From the NCBI GenBank assembly GCA_047967505.1, contig CM106540.1: 64,000 bases of DNA; one strand, written 5' to 3'. Numbering within the stretch: the stretch's first letter is position 1; every line of letters starts with the position of its first letter. Shown one piece after another: positions 44,304-57,319 of this stretch. The position numbers and the translations under genes were made by a program. Below the pieces are notes generated by a model, which saw only the letters and a list, made by a program, of their open reading frames with translations, ran no database searches and was not told the origin of the DNA. Source of the stretch: Dipteris shenzhenensis. Lineage: Eukaryota > Polypodiophyta > Polypodiopsida > Gleicheniales.

Positions 44304-46100
44304 CCATATCAAACAAGGTAGGCTAGAATTCTTTCTCGGATTTGAAATCCTTGGCTTAGGTCTCTATAATTGCTTGTTGGAAGTGGTGCCAACTAGCTTC
44401 CATAAGTCAGTTGGATACCATTGAACTTTGCATTGGGGTGCTAGCATCTCTTAGAGTGGAAAAAAAAACTGTCAATATTCATCTAACATCCACTTGGGGT
44501 AGATATCTCAATCTAAATGTAGATCCTAGTGTCAAAACATCTTCACCAAGTAGTTGTAAAGGTGGTGCTTGCCATTTGGGTACAAATTCCTCCTACAACT
44601 ATTTCAATGGTGGACAAATATGCTTCACCACATCTTGAGTTGGACGTTCATCTCGCAAAGCTTTTAAAGTTGGTTGCTTTAAATAATTTTGGCATATTTG
44701 ATGAAGTCCGACTCCATGGCTTCTACTCTCGTGAACTCCATAGTATATTTAGTGGTCATAGCTTCTACCAAGTGAGTTACATTTGGGTTTCATGGATTGG
44801 GCTAGAATCTCATCTAGTTTGTAAGCCGGTTGCCCTAGGCTTTAGCCCAAGTTTTGATTCATCCTCCAAATGGTCCATCAAGTTCATCCCATTGCCAACT
44901 TCATGATGCATGCACTTCTTACAATGCAAAAGGCTCTCTAGCCCATCCTTAAGGGCTCATACAAATGCAAGCACCACCATGGCCATTGAAGACCTATTTG
45001 AGCATAAAAGAGTTTATTGGGATCCCTTGTCACAGTGCCTAAGGCACTAACGACCCTTTATCCTATCCTTGTGGGCTCCTTAAAGCGCAATTGTCACCAA
45101 GGCCATTAAAGGCATGTTTGAGCATAAGATACTTTAGCGACATCAGATTCTAGTGCACAAATTGTGCAGTGCCATTGCATCTTAGAGCAAGAGGAACAAA
45201 GTCTAGATGGACATCATACAACAACTAAAAGGCTTGCATTAGAGAATTATCGTTAGCATCTCAACATGGCCTTGCCAAGTCATCTGGTGCATTATCAACT
45301 CATCATCAATAATGCCACATCACCCTCACTTGCCATAGCAGTCGAACATACCCCCTTAACAATAGCTTTACCATTGTAGTATTTTGTTAACTTTTGAACT
45401 TGTCCTAGACTTATTTAGGTTAATTGGAGCCCAACCTAGTCCAATTTTCACATTTGGTCACCATAATCTCCTTTGGTTACTTTTATTTATGTGTGTGGAC
45501 TATTGATTACCATAATTGCTCACGACAACCACACAATTGTTTTAACTACAAGCTACATAGGCTTTAGTTACACTGAATTTTCCCTATCCCATGTTGCATC
45601 AAAACTAGACCAAGATAGACCATTTTTGGTATTGTTATTTAGGCCTAGCTATCATGAATTTCACACTTGGCCACCATAATCTCGTTTGGTTACTTTGGTT
45701 TGGTGCATGGACTATTGATTACCACAAGTGCTCATGATAGCCACACAATTTTTTTAACTACAAGTGACATAACCTTTATGCCCTATCTCATGTTGCATCA
45801 AAACTAGCCCAAGATTGAATCTAGGTTCAAGTAGTGAAAGTAAAAGCTATTGGCATCTTTTTAGACCAATTTTGGTATTGTTGTTTAGGCCTATCTAGCA
45901 TGAATTCACATATCATTTTTGAAAGTTTTGGCCATATCTAGGTCATTTTTAATCAATTTTCAATTCTACCTTTACCACCACTGGACTTCATACACGAAAT
46001 CTAACAAATTTTGACATGCATAAGCCCTCAGTCATTTCATTCTCAAATATGGAAAAACTCATGATGACATCATATTTTTGGATGATATTAGCATATTGGA
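44304..46100. repeat. Gene-free stretch with a 212-bp tandem duplication
   Basis: A unit containing ggactattgattacca and catgttgcatcaaaactag occurs at about 45447-45658 and 45659-45900. A smaller degenerate pair (gagcataaaagagttta and gagcataagatacttta) lies at 44940-45140. The frames at 44411-44906 are not recognised. Confidence 0.6.
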
Positions 46101-46129
46101 CCACAAGAATTATAGAAGTTCAAGCTAGT

Positions 46130-47690
46130 ACAACACTCAACTTAAGAAATCATGCTAGATTATTATTTGTGATGAAAAGAGACAAGATTTTCTAGGAGCA
46201 ATAGCACTCACACCTAATCAAACAAAAGATTAGGAAAAACTATCATCATGGGATGAAAGAGAAAGTTTAGCACTTAACTTGATCAAATGTGCTGTAAAAG
46301 ATGCCATGAATTTGATCATTAAAGATATACAATAACAAGTATGTACCATTATTATGGCATACTATGTCACATGGATGTAGAAAAAAGGAAAGAGACATTG
46401 TTAATGGTCAAGACAACCAATTTTGGCAATCAAAGTTGGCAAGAAACACATTATATTTAGGATCCGAATCATTCTTAAATGAATAAAATACAACATCAAG
46501 CTCTTATTTTTAGCACAAGCTAACAAATCTTGTATTGATCTAGATAGTAATGAATGTACCTGGTGGTTTGATTCAATGCTAGCAACCATCTCACACATGA
46601 AACAGATTAGTTTCAAAAATGTATCCAAATAAAAATGCTAAGTAAAAGGTTGTTATAGGTGATAACACCACTCATAAATTTAAAGTAACTGGAACAATCC
46701 CATTGCATAACTACAATGGTTTAACAATTAGAATCAATAATGCTTTGTTCGTTCCAACAATGGCTCGTCTTATTAATTGGTCAAACAATGGAGAGAGTCT
46801 TAGAGCTCATTTTCAACAAAAAATCTTATAATCATGACAAAATCATAGTAAAAGGTGATCAAGTTGAAATTTTAATCTTACTTCGATCATTTTGGCTCAA
46901 ACAACAATACTTTTAGCTACACATACAAATCTAGATCCTTATTTGAGCACATTTGGCACAAGAGGTTTGAACAAAGCATACATGGTACAAGGCCTTCCAT
47001 AGGTCTAGCTCAAAAAGATGTAATTGAATCATGTCGTATCGGTAAAATTTATGGTAGGCAACACTGTTAGCCATTTCCTACATTGTGGTCTAGGAGCTTT
47101 AACATATTCCAAATCTTCACTAGGACATTTGGTCTTATGCTTGCATCCCTTATGGCAATGATTTATAGTTCATTATCTTCGTGGATGATGATCCCCAAAA
47201 GACTTGGATCCACTTACGAAGACAAAAGTATGATGGAATTTTGATCCTTCAATGTGATAAGAAAGAGCTAAACATAAATCTAATGAGTTTAATGCCTTCT
47301 CTAAACCAAAAGATCATCACTTTGTAGGTACACACTTTGCAACTTTACCCTTAATAGAATGGACTCATTGAAAGAGAGAATATATCTATTAAAGAGTTAG
47401 CTAGATACTATATTTTGGTGAGAAGAGAATTCATCATCCTTATTAGACATCAGCATGTAAAACAAAGGTTTAGTTGATGAACCATAGTCCAATAGCAACC
47501 TTGAATTATTTGACACCAAAAAGAAGCATTCATAAAAATTAAGCCTTTAGTAAGTAATTTGGGAGCTTTTAGCTCTCTTACGCACGCACATATACCACAT
47601 GAAATTAGGAACAAGCTGGATGTGAAATACAAAAAAGGTATTTCATAGGTTATAGTGAAGAATGAAAGGTGTTGAAGAAGATCGAGGGAG
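46130..47690 (+). pseudogene. Ty1/copia gag-pol remnant (gag to integrase)
   Basis: Broken plus-strand frames give a gag fragment, then a protease-like SHM with GDNTTHKFKVTGTIPLHNYN and NNALFVPTMA (about 46660-46770). A GAG-pre-integrase HLWHKRFEQ with AQKDVIESCRIGKIYG follows (about 46940-47060). Integrase pieces NGLIERENISIKELARY (about 47355-47410) and HEIRNKLDVKYKKG (about 47595-47640) come next. This is the usual order of a copia polyprotein. There are many shifts and stops, and no RT or LTR was seen. Confidence 0.68.
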
Positions 47691-48184
47691 TGAGAGTGAG
47701 GAGTGCACAAGAGATGACTAACTGTACACTACTTTGAAGTAAATGAAAATGAGAATATATACATGTTTACGTAACCCTTAGTGTTAGGGTTATTGTACTC
47801 CCCAACAAATGGTGTAATTTACACAATTCACAATGCCCCCTGTTAAATTGCTCTAGATAAGGAAAGGGAGTTTTACAAAAGATATTTTGGATATTCTTAA
47901 AAAAATTGTTGCATTATGGCAACAAAGCTGATAGAGAAGAAATATGCAAAATATGCACATAATGCAAATAGAGTCATACAACTTCTTGTCACTTTCCCCT
48001 CTTTAGTTATAGCCAATTCTAGAGAATACCAACCTAATGTGAGGGAGATGAATATATCTCCAAGTTCTTATTGCATTAAAACATGAACAATATTAGCCTC
48101 ACAGTTGCACTAATAGGATATGCATAGCCAAAACGTTCCCTACAAAATATATAGACATACTAGTGAAATCATGATCTAGAGAGA

Positions 48185-48520
48185 AAAATCTCTCACCACA
48201 TGTTCAACATTCAAAGAGGAATTCCTTACATTCTCAACATAGAAAGAGAAACTCCTTCCAACACGTCATGGCAAGAGCAAGGAGTGTATAAATATCCCAT
48301 AATGAAAAGTCAGCATTCAAAGAGGTATGCTTTACCATATGTGCTTAGCATAGAGAGAGAAATTCCTTACAACACGTCATGGCAAGAGCAAGGAAAATTT
48401 CTCACCACATGCTCAGCATTGAAAGAGGAAATGTTCACAAATACGATTAGAATATAGAGAGAAATTTACTTACATGTCATAGCAAGGAGTGCATGAATAT
48501 CCTGTAATGAAAACTCTACT
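48185..48520. repeat. Degenerate tandem repeat of about 111 bp
   Basis: The unit includes acacgtcatggcaagagcaagga (at 48261 and 48372) and cattcaaagagg. Two good copies and a third poor copy are visible. The translated frame repeats SWQEQG, but no protein is implied. Confidence 0.75.
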
Positions 48521-51500
48521 CTTGTTTTCTTGTGCACTCTCTTAGTAGTGTGTTCACTTGAATCTTTTGTTCTTGTGCACTCTCCCTCTTAGTGTCCATA
48601 CACCCTCAACACTATCAATATGAGATAGCATGCTCTAGCCTTGCAATCTCCCATCTTCCATCATCTTCCCCTCTATTCCTTACACTCTCCTACTCTCTCT
48701 CCCCATCTTCACTCCATTTCTCATATATATTCTAACCACTTTCACAATCCTTCCCACTAGTGACATAACCTTGCAACCCTTATTTCCTTTGGATTAGACT
48801 TCTCTACCCTTAGACCCCTTGATTCTAGCTCTTCTCCTTCTCAACCCTATCCAATTTTCTAAACCTTGCAACCTTTCCTTGAACCTCATAACTCTTAATT
48901 AACCTTAAAACTCTTAGTTTTAGTGAATTTTTCTACCAAGTTCAATAGATAATATTTCATCTTCACTTGATCTCATGGAGAACCACTTTCCATGCTTGAG
49001 CCAACATAACTAACTAGAATTCAACCCAAGGCCCAATGTTAGCCCTATGTTACAAGTGTGATCAATTTATTGTGACCAAAACCTTGGAACTTAGAAATGA
49101 CAAATGGTGGCAACATTTTGGCACCAGCTAGAAAGAATAGTGCCTCAAGAAAATGTGGGTCATGTAGAAGCTTGCATGAGAAAACTAATCATGGATAAAT
49201 CACCCAAGGGCAAGGAGTGCAAAAATGCTTTCAATTTACCAAAACTTTATGTGATGCTAGCATAAATACTTGCTAAAATCCTTGTAGCACCATAATCTTG
49301 CTCTAATGGTGTAGCTTTGAAAAGCTTAGAATTCTAAGCATGAACCTACTGTGTGCCTTGACTAGGCCTCTGATGATCTACAAAAAAAAGGGCCCTACTC
49401 TTCTATCTAAAGATGCCCCCAAAAAAAATTTCCCCAAAAAGCAAGGCAACCGAGTGCCTCTACTGAGAGCCTCCAACCATGAGTTGCTAACTTCAACCAT
49501 TACAAGTAGGCCTACAAAGAGGCCATTGCAGAGATAGAAAAAGTTATTGCCTATCCTCCTTGGTCAACAAATGCCAATGGTCCTTGGTCAATAGAAGCGA
49601 ATATTAAATGGGCAAAGCGACAAGAGATCCTTGAAAAAAGCTAGGAATTCAATCTGGGACACTTACAGTCAGAATGGGCTTAGCTTGATGAGGCGAGAGC
49701 ATCGTTTGACGACTAGTACACATTGCTAAGCTAGGTGTTTGAGTTGTTCCCAATGGTTCCTAATGGAAATCTAGAGGAGCTCTAATGGTAATCCTAGAGC
49801 TCCTTGGTTAGCAAATGCACATACTCAATGGACTAGTCAATAAGAAATATTAGACAAAAGTTAGGATTGTGATCTAGGCGAATTATTGTTAGCACGGGCT
49901 CAACTTGACAATGTGATAGAGTAGTTCAATAGTGTAGATCTCTAAGTCAAGTGTCCAAGCTGTTCCTAGTGTTTTTTCATGGTGATAGGACTTGTTTTAG
50001 AATTGAGGATCTTGTTGCTATCAATCGCATAAAAAGTACCAAGTCATGGAGTTCATTTTCATATGAATGATATGAAACGTTTTATTTTGATTGGCATGGC
50101 CTAGGGCATTTAGATGTGAACAACCCCCATACAAGTGTGACTTCTTTATGTACATTATTTACATGCTACTTATGCATGTTTGTGCACAAATTATACATAT
50201 TATGGAATGCAATCAAGTCAAAGGTCAAGAGGATAGAGAGCATCATATGCTCTAAGAGAATAAACTTATTGTACCTACCTAAGGAGTTCTCCTTGACTAG
50301 AATAAAGCAAAGGAATCTCTCTCATATCCATTTAACGCTTTTTTCTTTTCATTGTCTTATTTTTTGATTATTAAAGAAGTTGTGTTTTATATGTCTTGCT
50401 TTATTTCATTTGCCATTTCTCATATTATGGGTGTGAATTATTCATCATTTGGATTGAGTTATTCCATCATCCAAAAGTCTGGGAAGGTGTGATCGTGAGA
50501 GACCCATGCATGTAGGTCTTCACTTGGATTCACATCATTTCAATCCAACATGAATAGATGAAAAACTTTTCCAACATCTCACGTGTTTGTAGAGTGTGAT
50601 GAAATCTCATGAGAGATGAATGATGCTGCAATTGAATGCACCTATCTAAAATAGTGGCAATTTTAATCCTTTACTGCTATTATGGCATGCTCTTTGAATG
50701 AGCTCTACAAAGATCTAAGGGTAGCTAAAAGTAGGACTTGGAGTACACTATAGATAATTCCAAAATTAGAAGACAACAAAAATTTTGGATTGAATACTAT
50801 GATTGGTGGAATAGATTTTTGAAGCGTAGGTTTTGTTTGTTGAATACTAAGGACTGAGGAAAAATCTTGAAGCTGAAGAAAAGGAACACTGATGATGGGT
50901 GAAACAACATATGAATTGATTTGGAATCTAGTTGCATAAGAGCATTGTTGAGCACTGTTCTTGAGACCAAATACGAACTGTGCCACCCATTGGAAAATGA
51001 TAGTCTGCCAAGAACCGCCTTGTTTACAACTCTCACCAAAACAACCTTCATATGCTACAAATGTAGCTTCAGCTCTGCTTAGCGCTAGGCAGGATAAGGT
51101 CATTCTTCTTCTTCAACATCAAGTTTTCCTTCTAAAAAAGGAGAATAGTGAGCTAAAGCACAAGCTCTAGGATTGGAGGAGAGAGTAAAAGTGGTTGAGA
51201 TTAAACTAGAAAAGCCAACTCCTCACATGATGAATAGGGACTCATGGTGATGAGTTTTATTCGTGTATTAGCATTAGTTGTGGGGGGAGGAGTGTGAAAG
51301 GTGTGTTAGCATTAGTTGAGGGGGGAGGAGTGTGAAAGGTGTATAGGCTATTAAGGTTAGTGGGGGCAAATGGTGATTAATGCATGTATAAGCTAAGGTT
51401 AGTAGGCACATTATGTAGAAGGGTTGAGAACCCTCTACATGAGTGACGCGTGTCACGGTCATGTAGGCCATTAAAATGACCTGCCATCATTCAGCTTCCC

Positions 51501-51550
51501 TCCCCATGTCGTGATGTAGCCATTTAGCAATAGCAGGTTGGCAGGGATGA
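48521..51550. other. Region without recognisable genes
   Basis: Only short frames occur. A short frame at 50961-51170 ends in a heptad-like FLLKKENSELKHKL but has no start context or partner exon that I can support. Confidence 0.45.
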
Positions 51551-51559
51551 GAGTGAGAA

Positions 51560-52520
51560 CACTCTGAAACTCAAATGGATCGCAGGTGAGCGATGGCATT
51601 GGAGAAGCTACGGGTTGGCATGAAGCTGAGAAGGAGGTGATCAATGGTGTAGCAAAGCGACGGGCTATTGAAGGGGAAACGTAAGTTCGTGTTGTTCTTC
51701 TACACGGGAAACATTGTTCAGAGGGTGCATGCATGACAGTTGGGAGCTATACATAGGTGCGATAATGTCAAAAGGGGTAGAGGGAGGCCACCAATGAGCA
51801 AGGTAGGTAGTTCAAAGGTTTTAAAGGTCAATGTGACTGTCGCAGTAGGAGGCACGGATGTGGGTTCCAATCTCCTTGGGGCCGCAGACAAGTCTCTTGA
51901 ATCATGTTGTATTGCAGGGCTTTGTTCACTTGAAAGAGGAGGGTCTTTGTTGCATCTACAACTACATACCATGAATAGTGTCCAATCTGTGAATAAGATA
52001 ATCCATAAGTTCTTGGGTTGGGACAAAAAGAGACCAATGGGTAGGGTGATTATGTGTAGGGTGTTGAGACAAAAGAACATGCAAACTTTTCATGGCATGC
52101 TTGGTTACTTTCTGAAGGACATCGGCCAGCCCCATTTCCAAATTGTTTCAAAGAATGTGAGTGTGGAAGACCTGCAGTTAGGATTCAAACTCTATGTGTG
52201 ATATGCGGCTATTGAAATGAATTATTAGGCCTGCTTTAGTAGTGCAAATGTCTTTGGCAGATGTTTTCTATATTGAAATTCAAGCTAGGTTGCCGAGTCG
52301 GATTGCCATTTTGCAAGTGTTTCTTAAAAATGTTGCAGAGCGGGCAATAGTACCCCTATGAGTCATGGGTGATACCATTTTGGTCATTGGATGAATTTTG
52401 TAAGGGTGCAGTCATTATGGAAGTGTACGGTTGCTCCCTTCTCAGCTACACCAAGCGACATTGAATCTATTTTTTTTAGTGTTGAGTATGCTTGCACATA
52501 GCCGCACACAAACAAGCATA
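51560..52520 (+). pseudogene. Decayed frame resembling an HUH/Rep-type replication endonuclease
   Basis: The open part (51740-52201) gives a basic KRGRGRPP stretch, then ERGGSLLHLQ (51932-51961) and GMLGYFLKD (52097-52120) followed by PHF. A hydrophobic-glycine-rich ERGG before HLQ and a later GYxxKD are the layout of motif 2 (HUQ/HUH type) and motif 3 (tyrosine plus lysine) of Rep-like nickases. The same frame continues past TGA 52199, TAG 52226 and TGA 52274 with protein-like pieces (SSANVFGR). After a shift near 52398 it gives LWKCTVAP and SDIESIFF. No helicase domain or motif 1 is certain. The assignment is inference from motifs; the stops are seen. Confidence 0.4.
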
Positions 52521-55500
52521 TCAAGGAACTCCTAAAATCTACTCCTAGGTATTTCAACCTTATTGAACCACCCTCCTCTCTAAGCATAAAGTCTCTGCTT
52601 CCGATCAACATGCCCTTTGAAGAAGAAAGGAGCAGAAGACCAGGGAAGGAGCACTTCTTGGTGCATTGCCATCTGACTCCACAAGCAGCATGGTGCCTCG
52701 TGTTCCAGATTTTATTCCTATGGTGTCTCCAACAAAGAGTGGAATATATATTGCGTGAATCTACTCTTTGAAAAGAGAAATGTAGGCTTTTGGGAACAGT
52801 AGAAGAATAAGGATGATGTTATACATGCATAATATTAACAAGCAACTTTGGGCCTGTGGTTTTGTAATATGATATTTTTTGGAAATAAGAATGGTATATG
52901 AATTTTGTTTGTAGAATTACAAGTATTCTTGATTTGGTTTCGGGTCCAAATTCTTCTCCAATCTTAAGTTATGCATTTTTTAAGTCGAGCTTCTCAATAG
53001 AATAGAGTTGTACAAATATGTGCCCCTACTCAACTTTTTATCTAAATTCAATTATATATCTTCATTCAATGGAAGAGATGTATGAGAAGATCAAGGGAGA
53101 GATCCAAGAGAAGCTCACAGGTCCTGGAGAAGTGAAGAGCTCCTTAGATGCAAGATATCAACATGACTACAAAAGGAAGTAAAAGAGCAATCTCAAAGAC
53201 TATGCAACTCAAAGATGCTCAGGATTGGAGGTTTACTAGACAACTGGAATTTAGGGAGACTCTTATGAAGAGACCCACAAAAGAATTAGCAAAGCTCTAC
53301 CTAGCATTGTAGCTTCAGATTTCGATAAGGTCAAGAAGGGAGCGCATGCAATTCTTACTTGCAATACAAAGTAAAAAAACTCAAATTATCCGACAATCCA
53401 ATAAGCTAAAAGAATTACGAGTGCAAGTTTCAGAGGAACTCACAAAAGCTCGACTAAAGAATAAAACCTCAAAGCTTGCAAAAGGTAAAGGCAGCCAAAA
53501 AAGAAGGCAAATAGGCTGTCAATTTTGAAATGGCAATTTTGAGATGGCAAGGCATTGATCAAAGACTTCAAAGCTAAATCAACAAACCCTCAATCTATAA
53601 CTGATGTTTGATCTCCATTTGCTTTCTTTTTTTCTTAGTTTTTTGTTTGGTTCATCTATACTTATCGAGCAAGTTGTAATTGGAATTGAAGGTTATTTTG
53701 AGACATAATACAAAACATACTTTTTTTGCTCCAAAAAAATAAAAGCAAACTATGTTGAACATGAAATGTGTAGAAGCTATGTGGATTGAAACTTTGTGAA
53801 AAAACTGGTTTAGCCAAGTGTTCTAGAATGAAAAATGTCCTAGATTTAGGATGTAGAAACAAAGACTAGAGCTTATTCAGAATAAAAAATGGAAAACTGG
53901 TTGTGCATTTGTAACAAGAATTGTAAAACAAAAAGGCATCTAAGAACGAAGATTGGGAGCAAGAACGAAAAATGAATCTCAAGATTGTTCAAGAAACTAC
54001 AAAAAGGAAGTCTAGGAGGAGAAATTTGAGATAAAAACCTATCCAATATCTAGGGTAGTTGATGAATCCAAGACCGTTGGAAATATGAAATCTGAGAATT
54101 CATAAGAGGAGTTGACTTTTCCCTAAAGCCAAAGATAAGGTCTATCATGTCATCAATTCTATGTTGAAAGATGCTAATAAATCAATGTCCACACGATGTT
54201 GTGCATAGTATTGAGGCCGTTTCCATGATAACTTGAAACTCGAAGATAATGGAGTACCCAATTCCAATGACAGCTATGAATGCAAATAGAAATAGAGACA
54301 CTTGTATAGACTTTGTTCATGATCTTTGCTTCGGCCATGAACAATCCTCCAAAACAATGTTTGAGCCAGATGGAAAATTTTGTTGATTTGGAAGCATGGA
54401 GGGTAGATTTTGTAATGCAAGGCAAAATCCTTGAGCACGGAGCATTGAGTTTGTAATGAAAGACAAAACCTTGGAGCATGGAGTCCATAATGAAAGACAA
54501 AACAAGGATTCAAAACAAAATTTGTTGAAGTGTTGGATGAATCTGTACTTCACCACTAGGCTAAAAAGCTTTGAAGATGATTTTTGAAGTGTGACTACCA
54601 ATATTTGAATTTAAAGGATTTCTCTCAATTACAACAATTAGGCAATTGGAGGCTACAAAAGGTTGTTCACTCTATTGTCCTTTTTTGGCTTGAATTGCCT
54701 AATTTTTCACCCAATAAGAAGATCGTAGTTCTTCCAGCAATGGTACTTACTTTTGAACTACTATGGTTTGAATCAATATCCTTCCCCAAGTCCACTGAGG
54801 ATGACTTGCACTATTTCTTCAGACTTCATAGTCTCTCCTATGCTACAAGTTGTGTATTTATGTCTTTAACTCTTAGAACCTAGGCATGCCTTGATTCATT
54901 GCTACGTTAGAAGCTTTTATTAATTTGATTTCTTGGTGTCAAAATTCCAAAAGTAAGCCTTGTTTTACTAATTTGGTGGACCCAAGTAGGTAAAAGGTCT
55001 TGAATTGGGCAATAAGCTCTCTTTGTGTACATGCAAGGGTATTTGAAGCCTTGGAGACATTGTTCATCATCATAGTTTTACCACTAAGCTAGATAGACAT
55101 CGATGTAGAAATTAGGAAACATAAAATAAAGTAAGAGAGGGGACAATGCTCCCTCCCTCCCACTTATGCCTTCACTTTCATTAAAGTGGGGATTTAAACA
55201 AGTTTTTAGGGCCTTCTTTTCCACCCTCTCCTCTTCTCCCCAAAGTACTTTGATTTCTAATGTTTTGCCTGTGCTAGGCATGCCTTAGGAAGGAGGTGCA
55301 CTTTCAAAATGTGTTCCTCATAGCCAATGCCTAAATGGATGGAACTATCATTTTAGGGAGATTGCCATGTAAGGCGTTATAGCCTTGGTAATATTGGGCC
55401 CATAGGGTAGAGGAGCTTGTTTATATTCATTGATTTTTATTTGGTGCACAAGTCCCACTATCGAAGCCAAGAGGGGGGACTTTCAAAATTTTGTTGGAAA

Positions 55501-55990
55501 ATCCTAAATTTGAATTTTACCAAGAGATCAAATATGAGCATGTAGGTATTTTTTGTAGGCTTTGTCTACTTATTGGTGCTTGAATTTCTAAACATGAGGG
55601 GGGAGCGATGTAAGTGCCCTTGGCCATAGGTACTTTACCCTCGAGCCTCAAGATGCTGAAACATTGCCACTTTTATTAAATAGGATTGAGTATTATAAGT
55701 AAAGATTCCTATAAACCTTTCAAAATGAGAAAATTTCCCATGATGTCCCATCATTTATGTTACTTTAAGTGCCATCGATAACAAATTACTCCTTTGCATG
55801 TGCCTTCAAGCTCCCCTCTTCTGAACTTTTGCATTAGGAAAAGACATTGCGGTCATGCTTGTTTAGTCAGAAAGTGCTTTGAATATGGGGTTTGAAGACC
55901 AAGTTCTTGCCAATTCTTGAGTGGAAAGTGCTTCCATGGATTTTCCCATCACATAAGAGCATGGGTGTAGGTGGAGAAGAAATCTCCACC
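52521..55990. other. Gene-free stretch with a short tandem repeat
   Basis: No coding domain is recognised. At 54398-54500 a unit of about 44 bp (gcatggag, then taatgaaagacaaaac) is repeated two to three times. Confidence 0.5.
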
Positions 55991-55999
55991 GTTCAATAA

Positions 56000-56215
56000 C
56001 AAAGTAATAATTGGCCCATAAAAATTTAGGCACTCTATCTCAAGTGGCTGAGCAATAGCTCATAATGAGCACGTAATGTGGATCGTATGATCCTTCTTTT
56101 CAACCTCCACATGATAACGAGCTGATAATTTGCCCATAAATATTTAGGTAAGTAGCCAACTAATAGCTCATGGTGAGCACCTGATGTGGATCGTAGGATG
56201 CCTTCTTTCTCCACC
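56000..56215. repeat. 118-bp tandem duplication
   Basis: Two units contain gcccataaa, agcaatagctcat, atgtggatcgta and ccttctttt. The gcccata word occurs at 56014 and 56132. Confidence 0.8.
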
Positions 56216-56966
56216 ACACATTGAGTACTCTACACTCCAATTGTGCTTACATTTGCACCTCCCTTTGAAGTTTCACATAGGGGGTCACTCCCCACTTAGA
56301 GTTCCAAGTTGAAAAGCCATTGAATTCACCGGGCTCACGACTCACCACTTGGGAGTCTCTCGGTGGGACCACTCCCTATCCATCAAACTCGGGACTTTTA
56401 GAGGTTGTGCACACAGAATTGCATTTTGCCAAGGTCACATGCAACTCCAACGCCACTTTGGTGTGGAAAATGGCACCCCAATTTTGGAGGGAGAAGTTTT
56501 GCACATTGGAGCAACATTTTCCATCTAGGCAATCATAAGGTGCCATCTGGCTCTTCGATCAATCAAGGGGGGTAGAGACCTGACAAGCCTACTCTGCACA
56601 AGCCAAGGAAAAATGGCCAGCTAGTCAAATGTGATAAGCTAGTTGGGAACTTAGTCCGTGTGAACAAAATGCTGAGCTCCATGGCAATGGCACCGATTGC
56701 ACATTTTGGGCAGCATGTGCAAGCCTTAGGGTGAGAGATGGCGGCCAAGGATGATAGCGGGAGGTTGGATGCATTGTTGCACTATGGTTTGAGAGAGGAG
56801 ATGTCAAGCGGTAAGGAGGTTCGTTGTCTGGGCTCGAGCATCATCATCTAGCCCCCCTGCAATCTTGGGAGACCAAATTCTAAATGATAGCTTTGTGTCC
56901 AGAATGATGTGAACATTGCGAGGCGATGGCGAAGTCCATTGGTCAAGGGGGTGGTGTGAACCCAAC

Positions 56967-57135
56967 CTAAGGGGTGTTTACAAACGTAAGCACGTCCACG
57001 GATCATGGATGGGCAAGATTGCTCATGCAAGTCTAGCCCAAGGCCCAGATGCATTCAAGGCAGGATGGGCAGGCATTGGGCGACGCTAGAGACCTCGAAA
57101 TCGGCATGGGCGAGGCGAGTGTGTAAACATCCTTA
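56967..57135. mobile_element. Possible MITE with imperfect terminal inverted repeats
   Basis: The left end reads ctaaggggtgtttacaaac and the right end, read on the minus strand, ctaaggatgtttacacact. That gives inverted ends of about 20 bases around 169 bp. Inside are gtccacggatcatgg and gggcaagattgc, which recur inverted near 35480-35515 upstream of the F-box gene. No clear target duplication was found, so the class is open. Confidence 0.4.
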
Positions 57136-57319
57136 GACATCGAAATCCATGGAAGAAACATTCCTGCTATCCGAAGGCGCGTGTACGTTAGACAACTGCC
57201 CGTGGAATAGGATCCGCAAAATCCATGGAATCTTGTGATACGCGACACTTAGCAGTTGATTTCAGTGTCAATTCCAGCTCCAACTTTTGGAAATTCGACT
57301 GTCATCTCGCTTTTGCAAC

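Noticed and set aside
48185-48520. CRISPR-like regular repeat
   Set aside because: Long, degenerate tandem units without uniform spacers in a plant nuclear sequence; a simple tandem duplication.
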